Source: Acidobacteriota bacterium
Lineage (GTDB): Bacteria > Acidobacteriota > Terriglobia > UBA7540
DNA length: 9,951 bases
Reading direction: 5' to 3'
NCBI GenBank assembly: GCA_021789565.1
Contig: JAJYJL010000176.1
Location: 1-9,951 of the forward strand
Below are positions 1 through 6,600 of this stretch, piece by piece (positions within the stretch are counted from its first letter, which is position 1; each line of letters starts with the position of its first letter). The notes under the pieces were generated by a model that made no database searches, was not told the DNA's origin, and was given only the letters and a program-made list of their open reading frames with translations. Position numbers and translations under genes: made by a program.

Positions 1-845
1 GCGGCCGCCAGGGTGCGACTGGTGATGAGCCAGTCCTTGTGAGCGGCGATGCGCGCAGCGGCTTCACTTGCCGCGGCCTTTTCCGTGACCGGACCCCAGG
101 CTTTTGCATAGACCACGTGACTGCCGCTCAAAGCGGCTTTCCGGTCGTGAGTCACGCTCACCGAACCGCCGCTGCGGCGCGCGTAATCCTGCGCCTCCGC
201 CATGACAGCCGGATGCAGATCAAAGCCTGGCGGATGGGCGACACGCACTTCGCAGCCGGCGGCGGCGGCGGTGAGGAGAAAGGAATGCGGTACCGCCTTG
301 GGCAGCGGCTTGATGTGCGGCGCCCAGGTGAGCGTTACCGGCAGTTTGCGTGTCACGCCGAAACGTTCGCGTATCGTGAGCAGGTCGGCAAGACCCTGGC
401 AGGGATGCTCGCGCGCCGACTCCATACTGATGACCGGCACACCGGCGAGCTCGCGGAAAGCATTCATCACCGGATCGGCTGCATCAGCGGTGTCATCCTG
501 CAGCGCGCCGAACGTGCGCACCGCCAGCGCGTCCACGTAGCGGCCCAGCACCGGTATCGCTTCCCGGATGTGTTCCGGCCTGTCGCCGTCCATAACGGCA
601 CCGTCGCGGTCCTCCAGTTTCCATACGCCGCTACCCACCTCCAGCACGATGGCGTTGCCGCCGCCGCGCAGCATCGCGGCTTCGAAGGACGCGCGCGTGC
701 GCAGCGAAGGATTGAAGAACACCATGCCCAGCAGCTTGCCGGCGAGATGCGCACCGGGGGGGTGCTTTTTCCAGGCCAATGCTTCGTCCAGAATCGCAGC
801 GACACCGGTCACATCCAGATCGGCAATACGGGTGAAATGCCGCAT
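1..845 (-). CDS. argF': N-acetylornithine carbamoyltransferase (argF'-type), 3' end cut by window edge
   Basis: Predicted to transfer the carbamoyl group of carbamoyl phosphate to N-acetyl-L-ornithine, giving N-acetylcitrulline in the cytoplasmic arginine pathway. Translating the reverse strand gives 281 uninterrupted codons with no stop before the edge; the C-terminus lies outside. Visible motifs are the carbamoyl-phosphate loop FFNPSLRTR (residues 43-51), VMDGD (84-88), GRYVD (101-105), HPCQ (147-150), LTW and KPL near 173-181, and VVYAKAWG near 250. This arrangement matches Xanthomonas AOTCase better than classical OTCase, which carries STRTR and HPTQ. A glutamate (E78, in WKLED) sits where Xanthomonas has the acetyl-specificity Glu92 and Bacteroides succinylornithine enzymes have proline. 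The ATG is set by a TAATG overlap with the upstream argD stop, implying translational coupling. The carboxylated lysine known from the family (about residue 302 in Xanthomonas) would lie beyond the edge. Family call is confident; acetyl versus succinyl is inferred. Confidence 0.9.
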   Translation of the reverse strand, partial: MRHFTRIADLDVTGVAAILDEALAWKKHPPGAHLAGKLLGMVFFNPSLRTRASFEAAMLRGGGNAIVLEVGSGVWKLEDRDGAVMDGDRPEHIREAIPVLGRYVDALAVRTFGALQDDTADAADPVMNAFRELAGVPVISMESAREHPCQGLADLLTIRERFGVTRKLPVTLTWAPHIKPLPKAVPHSFLLTAAAAGCEVRVAHPPGFDLHPAVMAEAQDYARRSGGSVSVTHDRKAALSGSHVVYAKAWGPVTEKAAASEAAARIAAHKDWLITSRTLAA

Positions 846-2023
846 TACGCTGCTTCCCGCGAGTTGAACTCACCAATGGCATCCAGCAGCGTCTCCACCG
901 AACGCACGTTCACGGTGAGCGGCGGCATGAGTCGCAGTACCGCCGGATCATCGGAACCGCCCACCAGGATGCACTGCTTCAACAGATAGGCTTTCAGTGC
1001 CTGCGCCTGTGCGCCCGCGTTCAATCCAAGCAGCAAACCCTCACCGCGCACTTCCTGCACATTGCCGCCATGCAATCTGCCGCGGATATGCTCGGCAAGC
1101 ACGCCGGCCCGCTCCATCAGCTTCTCCTCACGAATCACCTTCAGCGTAGCCAGGAGCGCGGCGCAGGCCAGCGGTCCGCCGCCGAACGTGCTGCCCAGAT
1201 CACCGGGCTTGAGCTGTGAAGCAACCCGTGCGTTCATGAGCACACCGCCCATGGGCACCCCGGAGGCCATGCCCTTGGCGCAGGTGATCAGGTCGGGTGT
1301 CACGCCGTAGAAACCGGCCGCGAACGGCGCGCCGAGACGGCCGACGCCGGTTTGTACTTCATCGAAAATCAGCAGCGTACCCGCGCAGGTGCATTTTTCC
1401 CGTAATGCGGCAAACCAGGAAGCCGTCGCGGTTTTTATCCCCGCCATGGACTGGATGGGTTCCACGATCACGGCGGCCATAGGGGAGAAATCCGCCGCAT
1501 CGAGTGCGGCCTCATCGGCAAACGGCAGAAAGGTGGCGGGCGCCAGCAGCGATTCATAAGGCTTTCTCAAACCCGGCGCATCGGTGACGGAAAGCGCCAA
1601 TAATGTACGGCCATGGAACCCGCCCCGAAACGCCGTCAGGCTTTTACGGCCGCTGAGCTTGAGCGCGATCTTGAGGGCGCTCTCGTTGGCCTCGGTACCG
1701 GAGTTGCAGAAAAACACCGACGCCATATCCGCGCCGGCGAATTCCACCAGCGCCTGTGCCGCCTCATCACGCACCGGCAACTGCGCGGCAGCCGAATAGA
1801 AAATCAACTTGCCGGCCTGCGCCGCAATGGCCGCCGCCACCGCCGGATGGCAATGGCCGGTGCTGGCCACGCAGTGACCGCCGTAGAAGTCCAGGTAGGC
1901 CGTACCCTGACCATCGAAAACCCGATCCTCCGCGCCCCTCATTACGGGGAAGGAATAGGGCGTATAGGTGGGCAATAACGGCGCGACGGGAGGTTTCACC
2001 GGGTTTTTCTTGAAATTATGCAT
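845..2023 (-). CDS. argD: Acetylornithine aminotransferase (class III, PLP-dependent)
   Basis: A fold-type I, class III aminotransferase of 392 residues, normal for ArgD. It would interconvert N-acetylglutamate semialdehyde and N-acetylornithine using glutamate, in the cytoplasm. Visible landmarks are the phosphate-binding NSGTEAN (107-113), FHGRT (136-140), the pyridine-nitrogen aspartate in DEVQTG (D221), the Schiff-base lysine K250 in TCAKGMASG, and STFGGGPLA (278-286). The segment after the conserved glutamate reads VEPIQSMAGI (188-197), whereas typical ArgD has VEPIQGEGG there. It is the first gene of a unit with the carbamoyltransferase, overlapping it by one base (TAATG). The chosen ATG has no recognisable Shine-Dalgarno sequence; the AT-rich leader before it overlaps the ARG-box-like region. 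Other class III enzymes (ornithine, succinylornithine or 4-aminobutyrate aminotransferase) are possible by sequence alone, but the neighbours argue for ArgD. Confidence 0.9.
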   Translation of the reverse strand: MHNFKKNPVKPPVAPLLPTYTPYSFPVMRGAEDRVFDGQGTAYLDFYGGHCVASTGHCHPAVAAAIAAQAGKLIFYSAAAQLPVRDEAAQALVEFAGADMASVFFCNSGTEANESALKIALKLSGRKSLTAFRGGFHGRTLLALSVTDAPGLRKPYESLLAPATFLPFADEAALDAADFSPMAAVIVEPIQSMAGIKTATASWFAALREKCTCAGTLLIFDEVQTGVGRLGAPFAAGFYGVTPDLITCAKGMASGVPMGGVLMNARVASQLKPGDLGSTFGGGPLACAALLATLKVIREEKLMERAGVLAEHIRGRLHGGNVQEVRGEGLLLGLNAGAQAQALKAYLLKQCILVGGSDDPAVLRLMPPLTVNVRSVETLLDAIGEFNSREAA

Positions 2024-2028
2024 TTATT

Positions 2029-2093
2029 AGTGAATAAAATTCGTTAAATTCATATATAATGCGGATATATACAAACTAATTCGTAATAATGCA
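2029..2093. promoter_or_regulatory. Candidate ArgR operator region (ARG-box-like half sites)
   Basis: The known E. coli ARG box is a palindrome of the form TGAATwwwwATTCA. Here the strongly AT-rich divergent gap holds TGAAT (2031-2035) followed after 3 bp by ATTCG (2039-2043), then ATTCA (2048-2052), then ATTCG (2079-2083) and ATGCA (2089-2093). None is a perfect box; the first pair has a 3-bp instead of 4-bp centre. The ATTCA and the later ATTCG are 31 bp apart, about three helical turns. The sites overlap both divergent promoters. Presence of an adjacent argR gene supports the reading. Confidence 0.5.
2031..2060 (+). promoter_or_regulatory. Predicted sigma-70 promoter for argR
   Basis: A perfect -10 hexamer TATAAT lies at 2055-2060. 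The best -35 at acceptable spacing is the poor match TGAATA (2031-2036, 18-bp spacer), which is itself an ARG-box-like half site. A start near 2067 would give a leader of roughly 105 nt before the argR ATG. The good -10 with a weak -35 buried in a candidate operator fits an autoregulated repressor gene, but this is inference. Confidence 0.4.
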
Positions 2094-2094
2094 A
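2066..2094 (-). promoter_or_regulatory. Predicted sigma-70 promoter for argD-argF'
   Basis: Reading the minus strand there is TTGCAT (2094-2089) as a -35 element, a 17-bp spacer, and TATATA (2071-2066) as a -10 element. Transcription would start near 2059, leaving a leader of about 35 nt before the argD ATG. It is face to face with the predicted argR promoter and overlaps the ARG-box-like half sites, so the two promoters and the repressor would compete for the same DNA. Assigned by eye. Confidence 0.5.
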
Positions 2095-2172
2095 GGGTTA
2101 TGCGAAAACTTTCTGTTGTGGCTATAGCGGTAAGAATCTTCCACACAGGCAACTCCAGGTGGTCATGCACCC

Positions 2173-2589
2173 ATGACACTGGATGAAGCCATCCTCAAAC
2201 TGGTGGCAGAGCGGGAGGTCACCGACCAGTCAGTGCTGCGGGAACTGCTCAGGAAAGCCGGGCACACCGTCACCCAGCCCACCCTCTCGCGGCACCTGCG
2301 CAAGCTCGCCGTACAGAAAGTGGCCGGGCGCTATCAGCAGGTGGAATCGCTACCGGCGGAACTGCCGTCATTCACTCTCACCCGGGTGCCTCCCAATCTG
2401 CTGGTGATCCGCACCCGGCCGGGGTATGCCCAGCCGCTGGCGGTGAAACTGGACGTGCAGCGGCCCGAGGGGGTGGCGGGCACGCTCGCCGGCGACGACA
2501 CCGTTTTTATCGCCGTGACGCCGCCTGCCCGTCTGAAGACAGTGGCGGACGCCGTGGAAGCCTTGCTCATGGGTACTATCCCCGCGTGA
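2173..2589 (+). CDS. argR: Arginine repressor ArgR
   Basis: A 138-residue ArgR-family transcription factor, slightly shorter than the usual 150-156. Residues 1-58 form the winged helix-turn-helix DNA-binding domain, with the recognition segment VTQPTLSRHLRKL (33-45) closely resembling the ArgR signature. Residues 74-138 are the oligomerisation and arginine-binding domain: LVIRTRPGYAQPLA (77-90) corresponds to the trimer-contact helix, and GTLAGDDT (103-110) carries the two aspartates (108, 109) that contact arginine in the E. coli protein. The family works as a hexamer with arginine as corepressor. AGGTGG (2157-2162) ends 10 bp before the ATG and supports this start; an upstream ATG at 2165 is out of frame. 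It is divergent from argD-argF', so those genes and argR itself are the obvious targets. A role as activator of arginine catabolism is also known in the family and cannot be excluded. Confidence 0.93.
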   Translation: MTLDEAILKLVAEREVTDQSVLRELLRKAGHTVTQPTLSRHLRKLAVQKVAGRYQQVESLPAELPSFTLTRVPPNLLVIRTRPGYAQPLAVKLDVQRPEGVAGTLAGDDTVFIAVTPPARLKTVADAVEALLMGTIPA

Positions 2590-2700
2590 AGCAGGACCGC
2601 CGTCACAGGCGGCGTGGCATGGAACGAAACTCCGGTCTCGCGGTCAAAAAACAGCGTTTTGCCCTGTCGCGCCATGCATCATCATCCATAGGGGTAACTT

Positions 2701-4608
2701 ATGAAACCTGCCTCGCTCTCCCTGCTCGCTTTTGGTATTGCCGCCGCTTTGACCGTCGCCATACCGTATGCGCGCGCGGCGGAACCGAATGCCAATGCCA
2801 CCCCCTATGCCACGCGCAATAATCCCGAAACCCTGGTGCTGGATGCGCGCGACGCGGGCCGCGGCCTCATGACCGCCACCATGACCATCCCGGTGAAACC
2901 CGGTCCCTTCATCTTCGTTTACCCAAAATGGATCCCCGGCGAACATGCCCCGAGCGGGCCGCTTGCCGATATCTCCCAACTCAAGGTTTCTGCGAACGGT
3001 CATCCGCTCACCTGGCGCCGCGACAAGGTGGACCTGTACGCCTTCCATGTGGACGTGCCGCCCGGTGTCTCAAGCATCGGGGTGCGGTTCACCGTGCTGG
3101 TAAATTCACCCACTCCCATGTCCACGCCAAATCTTGCGGTCGTCAACTGGAACCGCGACCTCTTTTATCAGAATGATACCAACTCACATCATGTGTATTT
3201 CAAAACCAGCATCATCCTGCCGAAGGGCTGGAGCTACGGCACAGCGCTGCCCGATCCGCAGCAACACGGCGAACGTATTGATTTCGGGGAAGTACCGCTG
3301 AACATGCTGGTGGACTCCCCGCTCGACTGCGGCCGCTATTACAGGCACATCGAACTGTGGCACGGCGGCAAGGCTTACCAGATGCTGGATATGTTCGCCG
3401 ACAAGCCCCAGGACCTGGACATCCCGGCCTCGCTGATCGCGAAATACAAGCGCATGACGCCGGAAGCGCTGGCGCTCTACGGCGCCCGTCACTGGTATGA
3501 CTATCATTCACTGCTGGTGCTGTCCAACAAGATCGGTTTTGAAGGCATCGAGCACCACCAGTCCAGCGACGATCGTGCGCCGGACAATTTCATGACCAAG
3601 CCGGCGGAACAGTTGGTGGCGGGCGATCTGCTGACCCACGAGTTCTCGCATTCCTGGAACGGAAAATACCGCCGCCCCTATGATCTGACAACGCTGAATT
3701 TCCAGATTCCGCAAAAGACCGATCTGCTGTGGGTGTATGAAGGCATGAACCAGTACTTGGGGGATCTGCTCTCCTTCCGCATGGGCATCCGCAAGCCGGA
3801 CGAATATCCCGCATATCTCGCCATGATCTACAGCGAGATGGCCAGCGAGCCGGGGCGGCTGACCGAGCCGCTGATTGACACCACCACCGCGGCCCCCTAT
3901 CTCTACGGAGCGCGCGGTTCCTACCCGGAAATCCGCCGTACCGCCGGGGACTTCTACACCGAGGGTGAGCTCCTGTGGCTGGACGTGGACACCCTCATCC
4001 GCGAGAAAACCCACGGCAGAAAATCGCTGGACACTTTCCTGCACCTCTATGCCGGTCCGCCCGACACCGGTCCCATTACCAGGACCTACACACGCGCCGA
4101 CATCGAGAAACTGCTCAACGAGGTGGTGCCCTATGACTGGCACGCCTTCTTCCAGAAACACGTGTACGACATCGCCGCCCGTCCGCCCACAAGCGAGATC
4201 GAACGCGCCGGCTGGCGCCTGGTTTATAACAACAAGCCCAACCGCTTCATGCAGGCCCAGGCCAAGTTGTTCCACATGAACAACCAGTGGCTGACCTACG
4301 GGCTCAAGATCAACAAGCACGGTGTGGTGCTGGACGTGCGCGAAGGTGCACCCGCGTGGCAGGCCGGGATGGCGCCGGGCATGAAAATCCGGGCGGTGGA
4401 CAACCAAGCTTACACGGTGAAGACTTTAAATTATGCAATGAAGCAGGCGGAGCATTCGAGCGCGCCGACCGTGTTTGTCGTTGACCAGGACGGCTGGTAC
4501 CACAGCTACGACGTCAACTACCACGGCGGGCCGCGCTACCCGCATCTGGTGCGCATCCCGGGCAGGCCCGACATGCTCGCCCGGATCATGGCGCCGCACG
4601 CCTCCTGA
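2701..4608 (+). CDS. Exported M61-family metallopeptidase with PDZ domain
   Basis: A 635-residue zinc aminopeptidase-like protein of the M61 (glycyl aminopeptidase) family. Residues 1-26 look like a signal peptide: a lysine, a hydrophobic stretch, then ARA before AEPN, so it is probably periplasmic or secreted. An N-terminal beta-rich domain (about 40-225) precedes the catalytic domain. The zinc site is HEFSH (313-317) within HEFSHSWNGKYRRP, a clear variant of the M61 pattern HE..HxWNxKxxRP, with the third ligand probably E347 in WVYEGMNQYLGD. GIEHHQSS (282-289) matches the conserved stretch before the active site, and FYTEGELLWLDVD (418-430) the one after it. A PDZ-like module follows at about 537-600 (GVVLDVREGAPAWQAGMAPG). 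AGGGG (2690-2694) ends 6 bp before the ATG. It stands alone on the plus strand, convergent with the permease. The physiological substrate is unknown; M61 members remove small N-terminal residues. Confidence 0.9.
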   Translation: MKPASLSLLAFGIAAALTVAIPYARAAEPNANATPYATRNNPETLVLDARDAGRGLMTATMTIPVKPGPFIFVYPKWIPGEHAPSGPLADISQLKVSANGHPLTWRRDKVDLYAFHVDVPPGVSSIGVRFTVLVNSPTPMSTPNLAVVNWNRDLFYQNDTNSHHVYFKTSIILPKGWSYGTALPDPQQHGERIDFGEVPLNMLVDSPLDCGRYYRHIELWHGGKAYQMLDMFADKPQDLDIPASLIAKYKRMTPEALALYGARHWYDYHSLLVLSNKIGFEGIEHHQSSDDRAPDNFMTKPAEQLVAGDLLTHEFSHSWNGKYRRPYDLTTLNFQIPQKTDLLWVYEGMNQYLGDLLSFRMGIRKPDEYPAYLAMIYSEMASEPGRLTEPLIDTTTAAPYLYGARGSYPEIRRTAGDFYTEGELLWLDVDTLIREKTHGRKSLDTFLHLYAGPPDTGPITRTYTRADIEKLLNEVVPYDWHAFFQKHVYDIAARPPTSEIERAGWRLVYNNKPNRFMQAQAKLFHMNNQWLTYGLKINKHGVVLDVREGAPAWQAGMAPGMKIRAVDNQAYTVKTLNYAMKQAEHSSAPTVFVVDQDGWYHSYDVNYHGGPRYPHLVRIPGRPDMLARIMAPHAS

Positions 4609-4634
4609 CGCAGGCGGACGACGACCTTCAGCCC

Positions 4635-4658
4635 AAAATCCGGCAGGCGGCGGCTGCC
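4635..4658 (-). terminator. Possible intrinsic terminator of the permease gene
   Basis: On the minus strand, just past the permease stop, GGCAG and CTGCC (4658-4654 and 4646-4642) can pair around a 7-nt loop, followed two bases later by a short ATTTT run (4639-4635). The stem is only 5 bp and the T tract is short, so this is weak. Its location in the 74-bp gap between convergent genes is what makes it plausible. Confidence 0.3.
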
Positions 4659-4682
4659 CCCGGACATGGCTGCGGGAATCGG

Positions 4683-5987
4683 CTAGCTTCTTGCCTGCGG
4701 CTCACGGCGTCCCGGCCTGAAGGCGATGTAAAGCAGCAAGCCCACTGCAACCGCTATCCCCAGGTCACGCGCTTCCTGCCATGTGCTGTTCGAGAGCAGC
4801 CACACGATCAACGCCAGTGCAATGATGGCGGTGACTATCCCGCCGGGTGCCCTGAACCCGGCGGACTGCGCACCGTTTTTGCGGCGCAAAACCGGCAGAG
4901 CGGCACACGTCGCCGCATAGGCAACCAATCGAATGAGCGTGCTCATCGTCAGCGCGGAAATGAACGTTCCCAAAAGGGTGAGCCCAAGCATGATGGCGGC
5001 GGAAAGCAGTATTGCCACGTAAGGCGTGTGGAAACGCGGATGAGTCAGTGAAAAAATCCGCGGCAGTTGCCCTCGTTGCGCCATCGCGAACAGCAGCCGC
5101 GGCCCCGCCAGCAGGCTCGAATGCATAGTGCCGGTCACGGAGATCAGCGCACCGAGCGTGATAACCAACGCGCCTGCCGCTCCGAGGAAGCGGCTGCTCG
5201 CATCGGATAGCGGTGTTTGGGAAAAAGCCAATCCCGGCAGCGTTCCGATGCAGACAAACTGGACCAGAATATACAGCGTCACCACCACGCCTATCGCCGT
5301 AAGGATGGCAAATGGCATGTGCCGTCGCGGGTCCACAGCCTCGCCAGCGGGTATCACTCCCACCTCGAATCCGCTGAACGCGAAAAACAGCAGCAACACC
5401 GCCGTCGAGAAAGACCCGTAGGCCGGCTGGGTCGCGAAGGAGTAGCGCCCGGGATCAATGAAGAACAACCCGACGGTCACAAAAAACAGCAGCGCTATCA
5501 GTTTTCCGACGGAGAAGAAATCGCTGACCAGCACCGCTTTACGGACACCCACCACATTCACGACGGTGAGAAAAACGACAATCGCCGTAGCCACAAGCGT
5601 GCGCCACCATCCCGAATCTGCCGCGGGCCAGAGGTAGCCAAGATAGGTGATGAACAAATTGCAGAGAGCGGCAAAAGCGGTAAGTCTTGCGAGCCACAGC
5701 AGCCATCCCACCTCGAACCCCAATGCCGGCCCGAAAGCCTCGCGCGCGTAAAGATACGGGCCGCCGGTATCGTTGAAACGACTGCCGACCTCGGCGAAAC
5801 AGAAGGCTATCAGAACCGCCAGCAACGCACAGATCAGGTATGCGAGCAGGCTGTATGTGCCGATCAGGGCGTAAACCCGTGATGGAAGCCCGAAGATACC
5901 GGCGCCGATGATGGCGTTGATAAAGAGCAAGACCAGATCCCATCTGCGGATTCTTCTGACCAGACCTGTGGCAGTAGTTTGTTGCAT
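4683..5987 (-). CDS. APC-superfamily amino acid permease
   Basis: A 434-residue polytopic inner-membrane protein, expected to carry about 12 transmembrane helices in the 5+5 inverted-repeat fold, taking up or exchanging an amino acid or amine by secondary transport. The first helix has the broken-helix motif GAGIFGLP (28-35), typical of the substrate and ion site in this superfamily. Helix 6 contains FAFSGFEVG (202-210), the second unwound site, followed by the cytoplasmic AGEAVDPRRHMPFAI (214-228), close to the usual E..NP.R..P.AI. STGT-like residues follow in the eighth helix region (SVTGTMHSSL). The C-terminal tail is short and basic. The ATG has no obvious ribosome-binding site. It has its own predicted promoter and is not tightly linked to either neighbour. 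Substrate cannot be read from sequence; arginine or ornithine would be attractive given the arg locus 2.7 kb away, but that is speculation. Confidence 0.88.
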   Translation of the reverse strand: MQQTTATGLVRRIRRWDLVLLFINAIIGAGIFGLPSRVYALIGTYSLLAYLICALLAVLIAFCFAEVGSRFNDTGGPYLYAREAFGPALGFEVGWLLWLARLTAFAALCNLFITYLGYLWPAADSGWWRTLVATAIVVFLTVVNVVGVRKAVLVSDFFSVGKLIALLFFVTVGLFFIDPGRYSFATQPAYGSFSTAVLLLFFAFSGFEVGVIPAGEAVDPRRHMPFAILTAIGVVVTLYILVQFVCIGTLPGLAFSQTPLSDASSRFLGAAGALVITLGALISVTGTMHSSLLAGPRLLFAMAQRGQLPRIFSLTHPRFHTPYVAILLSAAIMLGLTLLGTFISALTMSTLIRLVAYAATCAALPVLRRKNGAQSAGFRAPGGIVTAIIALALIVWLLSNSTWQEARDLGIAVAVGLLLYIAFRPGRREPQARS

Positions 5988-6044
5988 GCGTAAACGGTGC
6001 AGATTCAGTGAGTGGTGGCCCTCTGACGGTACGCGGATAGGTCC

Positions 6045-6072
6045 CTGATATCACATTTTGGCGCCAGGTCAA
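6045..6072 (-). promoter_or_regulatory. Predicted promoter for the APC permease
   Basis: On the minus strand TTGACC (6072-6067) is a 5 of 6 match to the -35 consensus. After a 16-bp spacer comes TATCAG (6050-6045), preceded by TGA, which makes an extended -10. Transcription would begin about 50 nt before the permease ATG. Just upstream in the same gap there is an inverted repeat TCGCA/TGCGA (6096-6100 and 6110-6114) and a direct repeat ACATGC (6089-6094 and 6107-6112), which could be a regulator site. The remainder of the 180-bp gap 5988-6167 shows nothing else I can name. Confidence 0.45.
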
Positions 6073-6167
6073 GCCAAGCCAATCTGTTACATGCTTCGCA
6101 ACAATGACATGCGACGGAATTTTGACAGTCCTCCGGCAAGATCGGATCTCCTTTTTTGGGAAAGACA

Positions 6168-6596
6168 TTACTGTGGTGGAACAGGCTGCGCAATTCCACC
6201 CTGCACGTGCTCCTGTGATGGCGTACCTTGATGAAACGCCATCTGCCAGCGGTTCCCCATAAATTTCCAGATTGAGCTGTGCAACGAATACGTTGCATAT
6301 TCCTTCCGCGCACTCTGCTCAACAATACGATAAGTTGTCAACATGACGCCGGGCGTCAGCAGCGTCGCGGCGAACTCCGTTAATGATATTTGACGTACGG
6401 GCTCATGTTGCAGAGCCTCGATAACCTGCTGCTTGCCATAGATACGCCTGGAACTTCCGAATTCGATGAGTTCGTCCGCAAGCAGATGGGCAAGGTCTTG
6501 CGGGGATCGCCGCAACTCCGGTTCCAGCAACCGCTGTTCAAGCTGGCGCAGGAGCTCTGCCTGTGAAGGCCCGGTTTCCGAATACCTCAAATGCAT
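6168..6596 (-). CDS. DUF4440 / NTF2-like (SnoaL-type) protein
   Basis: A 142-residue soluble protein with the small cone-shaped NTF2-like fold predicted from its family pattern: an N-terminal helix LLRQLEQRLLEPELRRS (15-31), the helix LAHLLADELIEFGSSRRIYG (35-54), KQQVIEALQ (55-63), then a beta sheet ending in WKFMGNRWQMAFHQGTP (110-126). The FGSSRRIY and WQM.FHQGTP stretches are typical of DUF4440 proteins. Members are often of unknown function, some binding or isomerising small ligands. The reading frame stays open upstream to 6758, but that extension would overlap the GST gene and reads like its antisense, so the ATG at 6596 is preferred. It starts 4 bp after the GST stop, which points to coupled translation; no separate Shine-Dalgarno is evident. 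Function unknown. Confidence 0.8.
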   Translation of the reverse strand: MHLRYSETGPSQAELLRQLEQRLLEPELRRSPQDLAHLLADELIEFGSSRRIYGKQQVIEALQHEPVRQISLTEFAATLLTPGVMLTTYRIVEQSARKEYATYSLHSSIWKFMGNRWQMAFHQGTPSQEHVQGGIAQPVPPQ

Positions 6597-6600
6597 ATAT

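Noticed and set aside
1..8. NotI palindrome at the very start of the window
   Set aside because: Probably chance in GC-rich coding sequence: the same octamer (GCGGCCGC) occurs again near 3330 within the peptidase gene, and here it lies in a continuous carbamoyltransferase frame.
39..989. A 316-codon open frame on the plus strand
   Set aside because: It is exactly antisense, in codon register, to the carbamoyltransferase and the end of argD, both of which have clear family motifs. High GC keeps the antisense frame open; the translation shows no domain.
2597..2614. CCGCC/GGCGG hairpin after argR as a terminator
   Set aside because: The stem is 5 bp and no T-run follows, so it does not meet the usual pattern of an intrinsic terminator.
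3508..4407. A 299-codon open frame on the minus strand
   Set aside because: It mirrors the M61 peptidase catalytic region in the antisense codon frame and has no recognisable content or ribosome-binding site.
5217..5882. A 221-codon plus-strand frame inside the permease
   Set aside because: Antisense to a permease with strong motifs; the composition is that of complemented membrane-protein codons.
5539..6168. A 209-codon minus-strand frame whose ATG overlaps the DUF4440 stop (TAATG)
   Set aside because: The overlap looks like coupling, but from 5987 on the frame is an out-of-frame reading of the permease, and the first 60 codons show no protein-like pattern.
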